DNA of 64,000 nucleotides, taken from assembly GCF_003602095.1 (NCBI RefSeq), contig NZ_RAHH01000010.1:62001-126000 (forward strand), read 5' to 3'. The position numbers and the translations under genes were made by a program. The DNA comes from Rahnella woolbedingensis (lineage in GTDB: Bacteria > Pseudomonadota > Gammaproteobacteria > Enterobacterales > Enterobacteriaceae). The notes under the pieces are model-generated. The model was not told the origin of the DNA and searched no databases. It worked only from the letters and a program-made list of their open reading frames with translations. Below are positions 35,046 to 44,685 of this stretch, one piece after another. Numbering within the stretch: the stretch's first letter is position 1; every line of letters begins with the position of its first letter.

Positions 35046-36146
35046 ATGATTTCACGTAACGCTCTGAATTTCTCCGGTGGTCCCGGCGCATTGCCGGAAA
35101 CGGTACTCGCGCAGGTTGAAGCCGCGATCAAAGAAGTCCCGGAAATGGGCCTGTCGATCCTCGGCATCAGCCACCGCTCTGACTGGTTTGCCAGCGTTGT
35201 TGAAGAAACCGAAAACAACATCCGCACGCTGCTTGGCCTGTCGAAAGATTTCCATATTCTGTTCCTGCAGGGCGGCGCGACGCAGCAATTCTCGATGGTG
35301 CCGATGACGCTGCTGCGTGGTCAGAAACAGGCGGCGGAATATCTGGATACCGGTTACTGGAGCAGTAAAGTCGTGACCGAAGCGCGTCGCGAAGGGCCGG
35401 TGAAAGTGCTGTGGAGCGGCGAGTCTTGCGGCTTCAACCGCCTGCCAGCGGATGAGGAACTGGAGTTTTCTCCGGACGCACCTTATCTGCATTACGTTTC
35501 CAACGAGACGGTGGAAGGATTGCAGTTCCAGCGCGTTCTGGGTCGCGACGACGTGCCGCGTGTCTGCGATATGTCTTCTGATTTCCTGTCCAAACCCTGC
35601 GATGCCAATAAATTCTCAGTGATTTACGCCCATGCCCAGAAAAATATCGGCCCGGCAGGCGTCACTATCGTACTGGTACATGACACCGTGGTGAAAGCCT
35701 CGTCTGACGAATTGCCATCGTTCCTGAATTACCGTCGTCAGGTGGAATCCCATTCCAACCTCAATACTCCGCCGGTATTCGCAATTTATGTGGTGCTGCT
35801 GGTCACGCGCTGGCTGCTCAATGACGTCGGCGGCCTGGAGAATATGGAACAGACCAACCGCCACAAAGCGGAACTGCTGTATGCGATGCTCGATAACAGC
35901 GACGGTTTCTATAATGGCTGGAGCAGCAAAGCAGACCGTTCACAAATGAACGTCGCGTTTAAACTGCCGGATGAAGAGCTGGAGAAGAAATTCCTGGCAG
36001 AAAGCCATGAAGCCGGTTTCTCGGGGCTGTCAGGGCATCGTGCCATCGGCGGCATTCGTGCGTCTATCTACAACGCATTGTCGCTGCCAGCGGCAGAGAA
36101 GCTGACTCACTTCATGGATGATTTCATGCGAAAAAACCGCAAATAA
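35046..36146 (+). CDS. SerC-like PLP aminotransferase, diverged phosphoserine aminotransferase
   Basis: A 366-residue PLP enzyme of the SerC type. The PLP lysine lies in YAHAQKNIGPAGVTIVLV (Lys about 198) and NFSGGPGALPETV starts the protein. Compared with E. coli SerC, GISHRSDWF keeps His-Arg and LSGHRAIGGIRASIYNA keeps the second His-Arg, but the Gly-Gly-Arg-Gly-Gln site (Arg77 in E. coli) reads GGATQQFS here. So a phosphate-binding Arg is missing and the substrate has probably changed. It forms a tight pair with the ATP-grasp gene, not with aroA, where the canonical serC sits. Confidence 0.8.
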   Translation: MISRNALNFSGGPGALPETVLAQVEAAIKEVPEMGLSILGISHRSDWFASVVEETENNIRTLLGLSKDFHILFLQGGATQQFSMVPMTLLRGQKQAAEYLDTGYWSSKVVTEARREGPVKVLWSGESCGFNRLPADEELEFSPDAPYLHYVSNETVEGLQFQRVLGRDDVPRVCDMSSDFLSKPCDANKFSVIYAHAQKNIGPAGVTIVLVHDTVVKASSDELPSFLNYRRQVESHSNLNTPPVFAIYVVLLVTRWLLNDVGGLENMEQTNRHKAELLYAMLDNSDGFYNGWSSKADRSQMNVAFKLPDEELEKKFLAESHEAGFSGLSGHRAIGGIRASIYNALSLPAAEKLTHFMDDFMRKNRK

Positions 36147-36163
36147 TCGCCATAAGCAGAAAT

Positions 36164-36205
36164 AAAAACGCCCCGGTTGTAATGCAGACGGGGGCGTTTC
36201 TTTTT
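36164..36205. terminator. Terminator between the SerC-like gene and ypfH
   Basis: ACGCCCC pairs with GGGGCGT with A and T runs on either side, ending the ATP-grasp/aminotransferase operon and the convergent ypfH gene. Confidence 0.8.
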
Positions 36206-36219
36206 AGCGTCGCAAGGAA

Positions 36220-36870
36220 TCAGTGCTGATGCGATTTCGGCTGGTAGTTCTTCAGATGCGCGATAGCAGTATTGATCATATGTGAATCCAGCCCGTGTCC
36301 CATACCCGCCTGCAGATCCAGAGTACAGTCACAGCCCAGGGATTTCAGGCGCTCCGCCGCACTTTTCGACTGGAACGGGTTGATCACCGGATCCTGTTCG
36401 CCATGAATGAAATGCACCACCGTGGCTGCGGTAATCGGTATTTCCGGAAGTGAGGAAAAACGCCCGCTGAACGCGACAATACGCGATGCCAGATGTTCTT
36501 CCACCTTGGTTGATTCCAGCGCCATGATCGTACCCTGAGAGAAGCCGACCAAAGTAGTGTGCTCCGGCGTAACACCGGTTTTCTGCTGCCAGTCGCGGAC
36601 AATCTGCACGAAAGCAGGCATCGCGGCATCCACACGCGGCTGACGGTTTTGCTCAGTCACACCCTGCACGGAGAACCACTGAAAGCCGCGGCCAAAATCA
36701 CAAATATCCGGGCTGCCGACACTGATCACCTGCGCCTGCGGGAACGAAACAGCGAAAAACTTACCGATTTCGCCCATGGAAATCGGGTTATCACCCACGC
36801 CATGAAATAATAAAATCAGCTGGTTAGCTCTTTCTTCCGGCTGCTGGACGATAATCTGTTCTGAGCTCAT
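36220..36870 (-). CDS. ypfH: Serine esterase YpfH
   Basis: A 216-residue alpha/beta hydrolase with carboxylesterase activity in E. coli YpfH. The nucleophile is in GFSQGTIM (Ser about 111), the acid in GEQDPVINPF (Asp) and the His in AGMGHGLDSH. The oxyanion part is LFHGVGDN. Convergent to the SerC-like gene and upstream neighbour of tmcA, as in E. coli. Confidence 0.93.
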   Translation of the reverse strand: MSSEQIIVQQPEERANQLILLFHGVGDNPISMGEIGKFFAVSFPQAQVISVGSPDICDFGRGFQWFSVQGVTEQNRQPRVDAAMPAFVQIVRDWQQKTGVTPEHTTLVGFSQGTIMALESTKVEEHLASRIVAFSGRFSSLPEIPITAATVVHFIHGEQDPVINPFQSKSAAERLKSLGCDCTLDLQAGMGHGLDSHMINTAIAHLKNYQPKSHQH

Positions 36871-36978
36871 TGCTCTCTCCCGTTGTAAATTTATGGGTTC
36901 ACTATACGCCGCCTGCCGGTCAGTGAAATTGGGATTTATTGAACGAGTCTTTCCATTTTTTGCAATGAAACCGCTGAC

Positions 36979-38973
36979 TTATTCCGCCATTCCCGCGGCT
37001 TTCAGCGCCTGTTGTGTTTCCTGACGCCAGTGGCTGAGCAAGGCTTTGCGGCCGGAAAGCTTCAGCGCCACGACAATTTGTGCCACGCTCTGCCCCTGTT
37101 GCAAATGAGCACGCAGCGCGGTCAGCGGCAAAGCGCTGTGTAACAGAAGGCGGCTGAGCGCCGGTAAACTGCTTTCCAGCGGACGATGGGCAAAGGCGAA
37201 TCCGTTCAGTTCGCGCCAGTCAGCATCATCAGGCTGCGTGTCTGCCGCGCCGTTTAACGGCAACTCAAGCACCATCAGCGGCGCCAGCCAGCGCCAGTCG
37301 CGGTTAAGCTGATGCTCTGCAATATCTGCCAGCTTCTGCCCCGCCGCACTGAGCGGCAATATCGCCATCGCGGCATAACATCCGCTGCTGGCTTCTTTCT
37401 GCGTACTGATGCGCACCAGCCGGAATCCGGCCTGCTGCCATAACGACGCCAGATCTGAAGTGTAGCCAAAACTCACCGACAGAAAATCCAGCCCCGCCTG
37501 CTGCGCACGCTGTTTTTGTTCCGCTAGCAAATCGCGGGCGATACCCTGACGGCGAAATGCGGGATGTACCGCAATCCGGCTGACGCGCCGTGAACGCAAT
37601 ACGGCGGCGTCGGGGGATCCCGCGTGAGCGGCGAGCGACTGCGCGACCAGATTGCCGCGCGGACGCCGCCTGCCCGCCCAGACTTCCTGCGCCAGTTCAG
37701 TGCTCAGCCCGCCCTCATCCACCAGCCATAGCGCGCCGGTCAGCGTGTTTTTCATTCGTGACGCGCTGAACGTCATGCCCGTCGCATCCAGCAGACGGCG
37801 TAAATCCAGCGGTGAGGTGCGGTAATGCGCGCTGGTCAGCAGCCCGTAGAAATCTTCTAACAGCGCCGGTTCTGTCAGCCAGTCGTCCGCCTGAATAGGG
37901 AATATTTCTGATGTGCCGCCCGTCGCATCTGCATCTGGCAGATGCTCATCAAACAGCAATAAATCGCTGATGAACGGCTCGAGCGTGTCGACGGATGACC
38001 AGCGGATCGGGACATTCAGACGCAGATCCTGCCACTGCGGCAAAGACGCACAGAATTTGAGTAAGAATCCGCGCCCGGTGCCTTCGTATCCCTGAACCGT
38101 CGTGGTCAGTAAAACACGCGGAAATGCCGCAATCAGTTCTGACAGCATCGGCGTTGGAATTGCCGCCGCTTCATCGATAATCAGCCAGTCAGCGTCAGTC
38201 ACCACGCCTTCGCGACATAACGAAAGTAAGGCATCCGGCGCGATAAAACGGGCCGATTCTGTCTGCTGATTAAGGATCTGGCTGGCTGAGACTTTAGCCG
38301 GGGCGGTCACAAGGCAAATGCCCGGCCATTGCAACGTGAGCATGCCTGCCAGAGTCGATTTTCCCCGGCCACGCGGCGCCGTCAGCACCCAGACGCCAGA
38401 TTTAGCCTGCATCAGCTGCTGTAAAATTTGCTGCTGCGCGGGTGTGGGCTGGCCGTCAGGTACCTGCCAGCCGGGTGCAGCAGGCAGCGGCACGAGTTCA
38501 AAAGGCTGCCCCTGACGCCATACCGCAATGGTGCGGTCTTGTCCGAGCAAAGACTGAAAACGCTGAATAAAACGGGGAGCCGGAATGGCCTGGGGCTGTT
38601 CGCTCCAGCGCAGGCTGTCGGCGTCGGGGCGTTCAGGCCACTGGTTCCATTCCGGCACCAGCAAGATCAGCCAGCTTCCGGCTTTCAGCGTGCCGGAAAA
38701 TGCCGCCAGCGCCTGGGCGTTCAGACCGTCGCGCGCATCAAACACGCCATGCAGAATATCTTGTCCGAGCAGCGTATGCGCCGCTGAGGCCGAACAGGCG
38801 TTCACGTTATCAGGCGGTGAATCGCTCAGCCACAGCCAGTCCCCCGCTTGCCCGTCGCAAAACTTCGTCGCCTGAACGGCAGACCAGCGGGCATCGCCGC
38901 TGATAACCAGTAACCGGCGCACGCCTTGTTTTTGCATCTGCTGTTGCAGGCCGTTTTTCAGCGCGATATCCAT
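36979..38973 (-). CDS. tmcA: tRNA(Met) cytidine acetyltransferase TmcA
   Basis: A 664-residue enzyme that makes N4-acetylcytidine at the wobble position of tRNA-Met. A DUF1726 N-terminus is followed by an ATPase (Walker A in APRGRGKSTLAGML, about 205; LIIDEAAAIPTPML), then a GNAT domain (IAVHPAFRRQGIARDLLAEQ) and a tRNA-binding end. Size and order match E. coli. It ends 108 bases from ypfH on the same strand; the DUF441 gene lies directly upstream. Confidence 0.96.
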   Translation of the reverse strand: MDIALKNGLQQQMQKQGVRRLLVISGDARWSAVQATKFCDGQAGDWLWLSDSPPDNVNACSASAAHTLLGQDILHGVFDARDGLNAQALAAFSGTLKAGSWLILLVPEWNQWPERPDADSLRWSEQPQAIPAPRFIQRFQSLLGQDRTIAVWRQGQPFELVPLPAAPGWQVPDGQPTPAQQQILQQLMQAKSGVWVLTAPRGRGKSTLAGMLTLQWPGICLVTAPAKVSASQILNQQTESARFIAPDALLSLCREGVVTDADWLIIDEAAAIPTPMLSELIAAFPRVLLTTTVQGYEGTGRGFLLKFCASLPQWQDLRLNVPIRWSSVDTLEPFISDLLLFDEHLPDADATGGTSEIFPIQADDWLTEPALLEDFYGLLTSAHYRTSPLDLRRLLDATGMTFSASRMKNTLTGALWLVDEGGLSTELAQEVWAGRRRPRGNLVAQSLAAHAGSPDAAVLRSRRVSRIAVHPAFRRQGIARDLLAEQKQRAQQAGLDFLSVSFGYTSDLASLWQQAGFRLVRISTQKEASSGCYAAMAILPLSAAGQKLADIAEHQLNRDWRWLAPLMVLELPLNGAADTQPDDADWRELNGFAFAHRPLESSLPALSRLLLHSALPLTALRAHLQQGQSVAQIVVALKLSGRKALLSHWRQETQQALKAAGMAE

Positions 38974-38978
38974 TGCCG

Positions 38979-39431
38979 TCAGGTTTTACCGACAATCATC
39001 GATAATAGGCCGGCGGCGATCAGCGGCCCGACCGGCACGCCTTTAAACATCGCCACGCCCAGCACGGTGCCCACCAGTAAACCCGCCACCAGATGCGGCT
39101 GCGTGCCCATCAGCGTCAGGCCACGTCCGCCAAGCCAGGACACCAGAACGCCGACCAGAATGGCGACAATGGATTTCCAGTGGAAGAAAGAATGCACCAC
39201 AGTGCTGGCGCTGATTTTTCCGCTGGCAATCGGTGCCATCACGCCAATGGTCAGAATAATAATGCCGATAGTCAGGCCATATTTTTCTATCCATGGGAAA
39301 AAGTTGTTCAGCGGCGTAATCCGCACAGTAAGGAGGAAGAACATTGCGATGGTGACGGCGCTGTTATGGCTGATGATGCCCAGACCGGCGAAGACGAGTA
39401 AAATCAATAGGGTTGGATCGAGAAAAGCCAT
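38979..39431 (-). CDS. DUF441 family membrane protein
   Basis: A 150-residue inner-membrane protein with four or five helices ([53 protein letters not shown]). It is of the YeaL type, unknown function, and probably a small transporter. It runs ahead of tmcA with 5 bases between them. Confidence 0.85.
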   Translation of the reverse strand: MAFLDPTLLILLVFAGLGIISHNSAVTIAMFFLLTVRITPLNNFFPWIEKYGLTIGIIILTIGVMAPIASGKISASTVVHSFFHWKSIVAILVGVLVSWLGGRGLTLMGTQPHLVAGLLVGTVLGVAMFKGVPVGPLIAAGLLSMIVGKT

Positions 39432-39455
39432 GGCAATCCCAGCGGTTCAACATGA

Positions 39456-39485
39456 GGAAAAAAGAGAGGCTCACAGAGCCTCTCT
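39456..39485 (-). terminator. Terminator after ypfJ
   Basis: AGAGAGGCTC (39463-39472) pairs with GAGCCTCTCT (39476-39485), loop ACA, followed on the minus strand by a run of T. Confidence 0.85.
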
Positions 39486-39545
39486 GGATCGGTCATTGAT
39501 TATTGAACAGTTTTTACCGGCAGACCAGAGCTTATTGCCTCTAAA

Positions 39546-40424
39546 TCAGCGACTGGCGAACGTGTTGCACTGGTCAGGATTGCCGGTATCAAATCCGCGT
39601 TTGAACCAGGTATAACGCTGCTCAGACGTTCCGTGAGTGAAGCTGTCCGGCACAACACGCCCCTGACTTTGCTGCTGTAAGCGGTCATCGCCGATGGCCC
39701 GCGCGGCATCCAGCGCTTCTTTCAGGTCGCCCTCTTCCAGAACATTTTGCTGCTGCATGGCGTGTCCCCAGACACCGGCGTAGCAGTCAGCCTGCAATTC
39801 CATTTTCACCGACAGCTGATTCACCACCGTCTGCGATGCACCCTGCTGCATCTGGCGAACTTTACGTTCGGTGCCCAGCAAATTCTGCACATGGTGGCCG
39901 ACTTCGTGCGCCACGACATACCCCTGGGCAAAATCACCGCCTGCGCCGAGTTTGTTTTGTAATTCCTGATAGAAAGACAAATCGATATACACCGTGCTGT
40001 CCGCCGGGCAATAGAACGGGCCCATTACGGACTGGCCGGTACCGCAACCGGTACGGGTTGCCCCGCGATACATTACCAGTTTCGGCTCACGATAGGTCAT
40101 GCCCTGTTTCTGGAAAATTCCTTTCCAGGTGTCTTCTGTCGAGGCGAGGATCACCGAGGTGAATTTAGCCTGTTCATCATCTTTCGGGCTGATGGATTGC
40201 GACTGTGTCTGTTGCTGCATACCGCCGGACTGCCCGCCGTCAATCAGCGGACTCAGGTCGATACCATAATAACCGGCAACCAGCACCACAATAATGATCA
40301 CAATACCGCTTTTGCCGCGAATAGGCAGACGCATTCCCCCGCCGCCTAAACCGCCGCCGCCGTTAGATCCCTGTCCGCGTCTGTCTTCTACATTGTCGCT
40401 TTCGCGACGCCCTTGCCAACGCAT
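39546..40424 (-). CDS. ypfJ: Neutral zinc metallopeptidase YpfJ
   Basis: A 292-residue membrane-anchored protease of the KPN_02809 family. The N-terminus is Gly-rich and polar, then one transmembrane helix ([15 protein letters not shown], about 38-52), and the peptidase domain holds HEVGH in [24 protein letters not shown] lies just before the ATG at 40424; the frame runs on to 40463 without a site. It lies upstream of purC in the E. coli order, on the same strand. Confidence 0.93.
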   Translation of the reverse strand: MRWQGRRESDNVEDRRGQGSNGGGGLGGGGMRLPIRGKSGIVIIIVVLVAGYYGIDLSPLIDGGQSGGMQQQTQSQSISPKDDEQAKFTSVILASTEDTWKGIFQKQGMTYREPKLVMYRGATRTGCGTGQSVMGPFYCPADSTVYIDLSFYQELQNKLGAGGDFAQGYVVAHEVGHHVQNLLGTERKVRQMQQGASQTVVNQLSVKMELQADCYAGVWGHAMQQQNVLEEGDLKEALDAARAIGDDRLQQQSQGRVVPDSFTHGTSEQRYTWFKRGFDTGNPDQCNTFASR

Positions 40425-40644
40425 AATCCACCTCCAGACTGTTTTTTTAAGACTAGCCAGCACATGCAGTTAATACCATCTGCGAAAGGAGGTAATTTTA
40501 GGGGTCGGGGAATTAAATGAAAGAAAACAGTTTGAAAAGAGGAAAATTAAAAGCACGAAAGAGCACGGGTGACGAAAATCATCACCCGTTTAGAGCATAC
40601 CGCGTAAACGATTGCGCAGTCTGGCTAAAAAAAAGTTACTGCGC

Positions 40645-41358
40645 TTAGTCCAGTTTCACACCGATACGGTGAGCCACTTCTTCATAAGCTTCGATCAGGC
40701 CACCGAGGCTCTGGCGATAACGGTCTTTGTCCATCTTGTTCAGAGTTTCTTTATCCCAAAGACGGCTGCCGTCTGGAGAGAACTCATCACCCAGCACCAC
40801 TTCGCCGTTGAACAGACCGAATTCCAGTTTGAAATCGACCAGGATCAGACCGGCATCATCAAACAATTTGCTCAGCACGTCGTTGGCTTTGTAGCTAAGC
40901 TCTTTCATGCGCGCGAGGTTTTCTTCGTTCACCCAGCCAAACGTCTTACAGTAAGATTCGTTGACCATCGGATCGTGCATCGCATCGTTTTTCAGGAACA
41001 GATCGAACAACGGCGGATTCAGTTCCAGACCTTCTTCAATGCCCAGACGTTTTACCAGCGAACCTGCAGCACGGTTACGGATAACGCATTCAACCGGGAC
41101 CATATCCAGTTTTTTCACCAGCACTTCAGTGTCAGACAACAGGCGTTCCATCTGAGTAGGAATACCGGCTTCTTCCAGCTTAGCCATGATGAAATGGTTA
41201 AATTTGTTGTTAACCATACCTTTACGGTCGAACTGCTCAATACGCTGACCATCCAGTGCTGACGTATCGTTACGGAACTCCAGTACCAGAAGGTCCGGGT
41301 TTTCGGTGGTGTAGACGGTTTTCGCCTTGCCGCGATACAACTCAGCTAACTTTTGCAT
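40645..41358 (-). CDS. purC: Phosphoribosylaminoimidazole-succinocarboxamide synthase PurC
   Basis: SAICAR synthetase (237 aa), the ATP-dependent step of purine synthesis that joins CAIR and aspartate. [20 protein letters not shown] contains the ATP loop; [18 protein letters not shown] and DFKLEFGL are SAICAR-synthetase hallmarks. It follows bamC by 56 bases with a terminator between, so it should have its own promoter inside or just after that hairpin. No clear PurR box was seen there. Confidence 0.97.
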   Translation of the reverse strand: MQKLAELYRGKAKTVYTTENPDLLVLEFRNDTSALDGQRIEQFDRKGMVNNKFNHFIMAKLEEAGIPTQMERLLSDTEVLVKKLDMVPVECVIRNRAAGSLVKRLGIEEGLELNPPLFDLFLKNDAMHDPMVNESYCKTFGWVNEENLARMKELSYKANDVLSKLFDDAGLILVDFKLEFGLFNGEVVLGDEFSPDGSRLWDKETLNKMDKDRYRQSLGGLIEAYEEVAHRIGVKLD

Positions 41359-41389
41359 CTTTACTTACTCCAGTGGAAAAAACAGATGT

Positions 41390-41412
41390 AAAAAGGGGCC
41401 GGAGCCCCTTGG
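41390..41412 (-). terminator. Terminator between bamC and purC
   Basis: AAGGGGC (41393-41399) pairs with GCCCCTT (41404-41410) over 4 bases, with a T run on the minus strand; it ends the dapA-bamC operon. Confidence 0.8.
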
Positions 41413-41414
41413 TA

Positions 41415-42494
41415 TTATTTTGCGCTGCTCTGGCTAAACGCGGCCTGCATGACCGCCACCATCGCGTCGTTCTGCGACTGGCTGAGAGCATGTCCTTTCG
41501 GATCAAGGAACTGCAAGCTACTACGGTTGTCGAGGTCGCCAACCTGAAGTTTGTAATCACCGGAGCTAAGGCCCGGATCTTTCGCACCCAGCGTCTGCCA
41601 CGCATCGTCATTAAGCGGTTTGTAAGTCACAGAAATTGTGCCTTGCGGACGGCTGCTGTCGGTTACTTTCATGCCCGCTTTCGCCAGGGCATTCGGTAAG
41701 CGATCCCACACTACGCCATAGCTGGAACGCACAATCAGCACCGGTAAGCCGGTATCATCAGCGCCACTCTGCACGTCGATTTCACCTACGCGACGGTTAT
41801 CGAGACGCGCCTGAGTATCCTGCTGAACCTTATCCAGGTTCGCTGTGATGGCGTTCATCATCTGGCTGTTGTAACGCTGGATTTCAGCTGTAGAGGTCAC
41901 CGCTTTATCTTGCTGTTTCAGCTCAAGCGTTTTCACTGTCAGTGCCAGCTGGTAGCTCTGCTGTTTCACGCTGATCTGATAACGGCCCTGATACTGGAAG
42001 TCTTCATCGGCACGATTCCAGTCAACGAAATCGGTTGAGAGGGTCTGATTCGCGTCATCACGGTTGGCAATTTTGAATTTATTTTGCTCAACAGCTTTAA
42101 CAACGTTGTTCCACAAATCGCGGTTTTGCGGCGTGTTTTCCAGCAATACTGTGCTGCTGTCGCCCGCTAATTGAGTCTGAGAACCGTTAAGCAAGGCCAG
42201 CGGCTGAGCTGGTGGACGAATGTCTAGCTGTTTGCCCACAGCGCCCTGCATTGCGCCTGACTGAATATCATAAGTGCCGTTCTGCACTGGCAGGATCATA
42301 CCTGATGGTGCTTTCAGCTCATGCAGAGCTGGCGCATCCAGGTAGGCTTCATCACCGCTCACCTGGCGCTTGTAGCGCTGGTCGCTGGAACAGGCTGCCA
42401 GCAGCATAATCAGGGAAACACCCACGACTTTCGCTACGGCAGTCTTCTGCAATCGGGTCATCTGGAAACTATTCTTGTCAAATAAAGAGGCCAT
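41415..42494 (-). CDS. bamC: Outer-membrane assembly lipoprotein BamC
   Basis: A 359-residue BAM-complex lipoprotein. The signal ends in [11 protein letters not shown] (lipid Cys about 34), then [19 protein letters not shown], the unstructured stretch that binds BamD. Two helix-grip domains follow, ending [20 protein letters not shown]. The ATG at 42494 has AGGAAGA before it. It runs in an operon with dapA (16-base gap), the E. coli order. Confidence 0.95.
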   Translation of the reverse strand: MASLFDKNSFQMTRLQKTAVAKVVGVSLIMLLAACSSDQRYKRQVSGDEAYLDAPALHELKAPSGMILPVQNGTYDIQSGAMQGAVGKQLDIRPPAQPLALLNGSQTQLAGDSSTVLLENTPQNRDLWNNVVKAVEQNKFKIANRDDANQTLSTDFVDWNRADEDFQYQGRYQISVKQQSYQLALTVKTLELKQQDKAVTSTAEIQRYNSQMMNAITANLDKVQQDTQARLDNRRVGEIDVQSGADDTGLPVLIVRSSYGVVWDRLPNALAKAGMKVTDSSRPQGTISVTYKPLNDDAWQTLGAKDPGLSSGDYKLQVGDLDNRSSLQFLDPKGHALSQSQNDAMVAVMQAAFSQSSAK

Positions 42495-42510
42495 CAAATC
42501 TTCCTAAGAG

Positions 42511-43392
42511 TTACAGCAAACCGGCGCTTTTTAATGCTTCTTCCACGACCGGACGGGCAGCATCTGTTAACGGCGTCATAGGCAGACGCATCGTATCGGT
42601 TGCCATCAAGCCCAGTGCCTTACAGGCCCATTTCACCGGGATTGGGTTTGCTTCTACAAACAAATTCTGATGCAAAGGCATCAGGCGCTGATTCAGGCGA
42701 CGCGCCTCGGCAAAGTTGCCAAGAGCAGCCAGCTCACAAAGTTGTGCCATTTCACGGGCAGCGACGTTAGCAGTAACGGAAATAACGCCTTTGCCTCCGA
42801 GCTGCATAAAGTCCAGACCACTGGCGTCATCGCCGCTCAGCAGAATGAAATCTTCATCATCAACCAGCACTTGGATCTGACTTACACGACTTAAGTTCCC
42901 TGTTGCCTCTTTAACAGCAACAATATTCTTCAATTTTGCTAAACGCGCGATGGTCGGCGGCAGCATATCGCAGCCGGTACGTGAGGGCACGTTGTAGAGA
43001 ATTTGCGGCAGGGAGGTGTTTTCAGCGATAGCTTTAAAGTGCTGATACAGGCCTTCCTGAGTCGGACGGTTGTAATAAGGGGTGACTGTCAGACAGCCAA
43101 CAACGCCACTATTTTCAAAACGTTGCGTAAGAGAAATCGCTTCAGCGGTGGCATTTGCACCTGTGCCTGCGATCACCGGAATGCGGCCGTCGGCCAGTTC
43201 CAGTGTTTGTAAGACCACGTCACCGTGCTCATCGTGGCTCAGCGTTGCCGACTCGCCGGTTGTGCCAACGGAAACGATCGCCGCAGTACCACTGGACACA
43301 TGATAATCAATCAGTTTTTTCAGACTTGCGCGATCGACGGCACCTTTGGTGTCCATCGGCGTAACCAGTGCAACAATACTTCCCGTAAACAT
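42511..43392 (-). CDS. dapA: 4-hydroxy-tetrahydrodipicolinate synthase DapA
   Basis: A 293-residue TIM-barrel aldolase of the lysine/DAP pathway. [17 protein letters not shown] contains the Thr of the proton relay, [11 protein letters not shown] the Tyr and the Arg for pyruvate, and [15 protein letters not shown] the Schiff-base Lys (161). The ATG at 43392 has GGAGGGGA before it. It is divergent from gcvR with a 145-base gap and leads the bamC operon. Confidence 0.97.
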   Translation of the reverse strand: MFTGSIVALVTPMDTKGAVDRASLKKLIDYHVSSGTAAIVSVGTTGESATLSHDEHGDVVLQTLELADGRIPVIAGTGANATAEAISLTQRFENSGVVGCLTVTPYYNRPTQEGLYQHFKAIAENTSLPQILYNVPSRTGCDMLPPTIARLAKLKNIVAVKEATGNLSRVSQIQVLVDDEDFILLSGDDASGLDFMQLGGKGVISVTANVAAREMAQLCELAALGNFAEARRLNQRLMPLHQNLFVEANPIPVKWACKALGLMATDTMRLPMTPLTDAARPVVEEALKSAGLL

Positions 43393-43537
43393 TGACCTTC
43401 CCCTCCACAAACAGGTCACTCATGGTACTTTTGACACCACTGCAAAAGCAAGCAATCAACGAGCGGTAACCGCTTGTCCGGCGGTTTTTTTTATGTTTAC
43501 CTTGGGAATACTCCAAAGCACGACAGGAAGACTCATT

Positions 43538-44104
43538 TTGCCGCAGCCACAACAACATTATCTGGTCATCACCGCGTTAGGTGCCGACCGCCCTGGTATC
43601 GTAAACACGATTACCCGTCAGGTGAGCAGCTGCGGCTGTAATATTGAGGACAGCCGGCTGGCAATGCTGGGCGATGAGTTTACGTTCATCATGCTGCTTT
43701 CCGGCAGCTGGAACGCCATCACCCTGATTGAATCCACCCTGCCACAAAAAGGGGCGGAGCTTGAATTGCTGATTGTGATGAAACGCACCAGCGCCCATGA
43801 ACGTCCGCCGATGCCCGCGACCGTGTGGGTGAAAGTGGAAGTGAAAGACTCCCCTCATCTGATTGAGCGTTTTACCGATTTATTCCATACACATCAGATG
43901 AATATCGCCGAACTTGCGTCAAAAACCCGTCCGGCAGACGCGACCCTGCCCGCGCAGCTTTCCATTCAGATCACCGCCCACAGTGCGGCGAATACCGATC
44001 CGACAATTATTGAGCAGGCGTTTCATCAGCTATGTACAGAACTGAAAGCGCAAGGCAGTATTAACGTCGTTAGTTATTCTGAGAATGAAGATAAACTGCA
44101 GTAA
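43538..44104 (+). CDS. gcvR: Glycine cleavage system repressor GcvR
   Basis: A 188-residue protein with two ACT domains (ITALGADRPGIVNTITRQVS, then VKVEVKDSPHLIERFTDLFH) that sequesters GcvA when glycine is low. The start is TTG at 43538, with AGGAAG 8 bases before it; the frame is open to 43346 across the dapA start, which is not believable. It precedes bcp by 25 bases, as in E. coli. Confidence 0.93.
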   Translation: MPQPQQHYLVITALGADRPGIVNTITRQVSSCGCNIEDSRLAMLGDEFTFIMLLSGSWNAITLIESTLPQKGAELELLIVMKRTSAHERPPMPATVWVKVEVKDSPHLIERFTDLFHTHQMNIAELASKTRPADATLPAQLSIQITAHSAANTDPTIIEQAFHQLCTELKAQGSINVVSYSENEDKLQ

Positions 44105-44129
44105 CAGCTGAAAGATACGGAGAAAGACA

Positions 44130-44597
44130 ATGAGCCCACTGAAAGCCGGTGATCCTGCGCCGCAATTTAGTTTACCCGACCAAGACGGTGAACAAATTAA
44201 TCTGGCCGACTTCCAGGGACAGAAAGTCCTGGTCTATTTCTATCCAAAAGCCATGACCCCGGGTTGTACGGTACAGGCCTGCGGACTGCGCGATAACATG
44301 GATCAGTTGAAAAGTGCAGGCGTTGAAGTGCTGGGGATCAGCACCGATAAGCCAGAAAAACTGTCGCGTTTTGCTGAAAAAGAACTGCTGAACTTCACCT
44401 TGCTTTCCGATGAAGATCATCAGGTTTGTGAGCAGTTTGGCGTCTGGGGTGAAAAATCCTTTATGGGTAAAACCTACGACGGCATCCACCGCATCAGCTT
44501 CCTGCTCGACGGCAATGGCAAAGTTGAGAAAGTGTTCGACGACTTCAAAACCACTAACCACCATGACATTGTGATGGCGTACTTAAACGGTAAATAA
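44130..44597 (+). CDS. bcp: Thiol peroxidase Bcp
   Basis: A 155-residue atypical peroxiredoxin (PrxQ) that reduces hydroperoxides with thioredoxin. The motif YPKAMTPGCTVQACGLRD holds the peroxidatic Cys (about 46) and the resolving Cys five residues on. GEKSFMGKTYDGIHRISF is typical. It is followed by a terminator. Confidence 0.96.
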   Translation: MSPLKAGDPAPQFSLPDQDGEQINLADFQGQKVLVYFYPKAMTPGCTVQACGLRDNMDQLKSAGVEVLGISTDKPEKLSRFAEKELLNFTLLSDEDHQVCEQFGVWGEKSFMGKTYDGIHRISFLLDGNGKVEKVFDDFKTTNHHDIVMAYLNGK

Positions 44598-44637
44598 CCG
44601 TTACAGTAAACAGCCTAAATGGCAGGTTTGTGGACAT

Positions 44638-44666
44638 AAAAAAAAGCGCAGACGCGCTTTTTTTAT
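44638..44666. terminator. Terminator between bcp and perM
   Basis: AAAAAAGCGC and GCGCTTTTTTT across a 4-base loop; the position suits both convergent genes. Confidence 0.85.
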
Positions 44667-44685
44667 TTTTACCCGGTGCCGGTTT

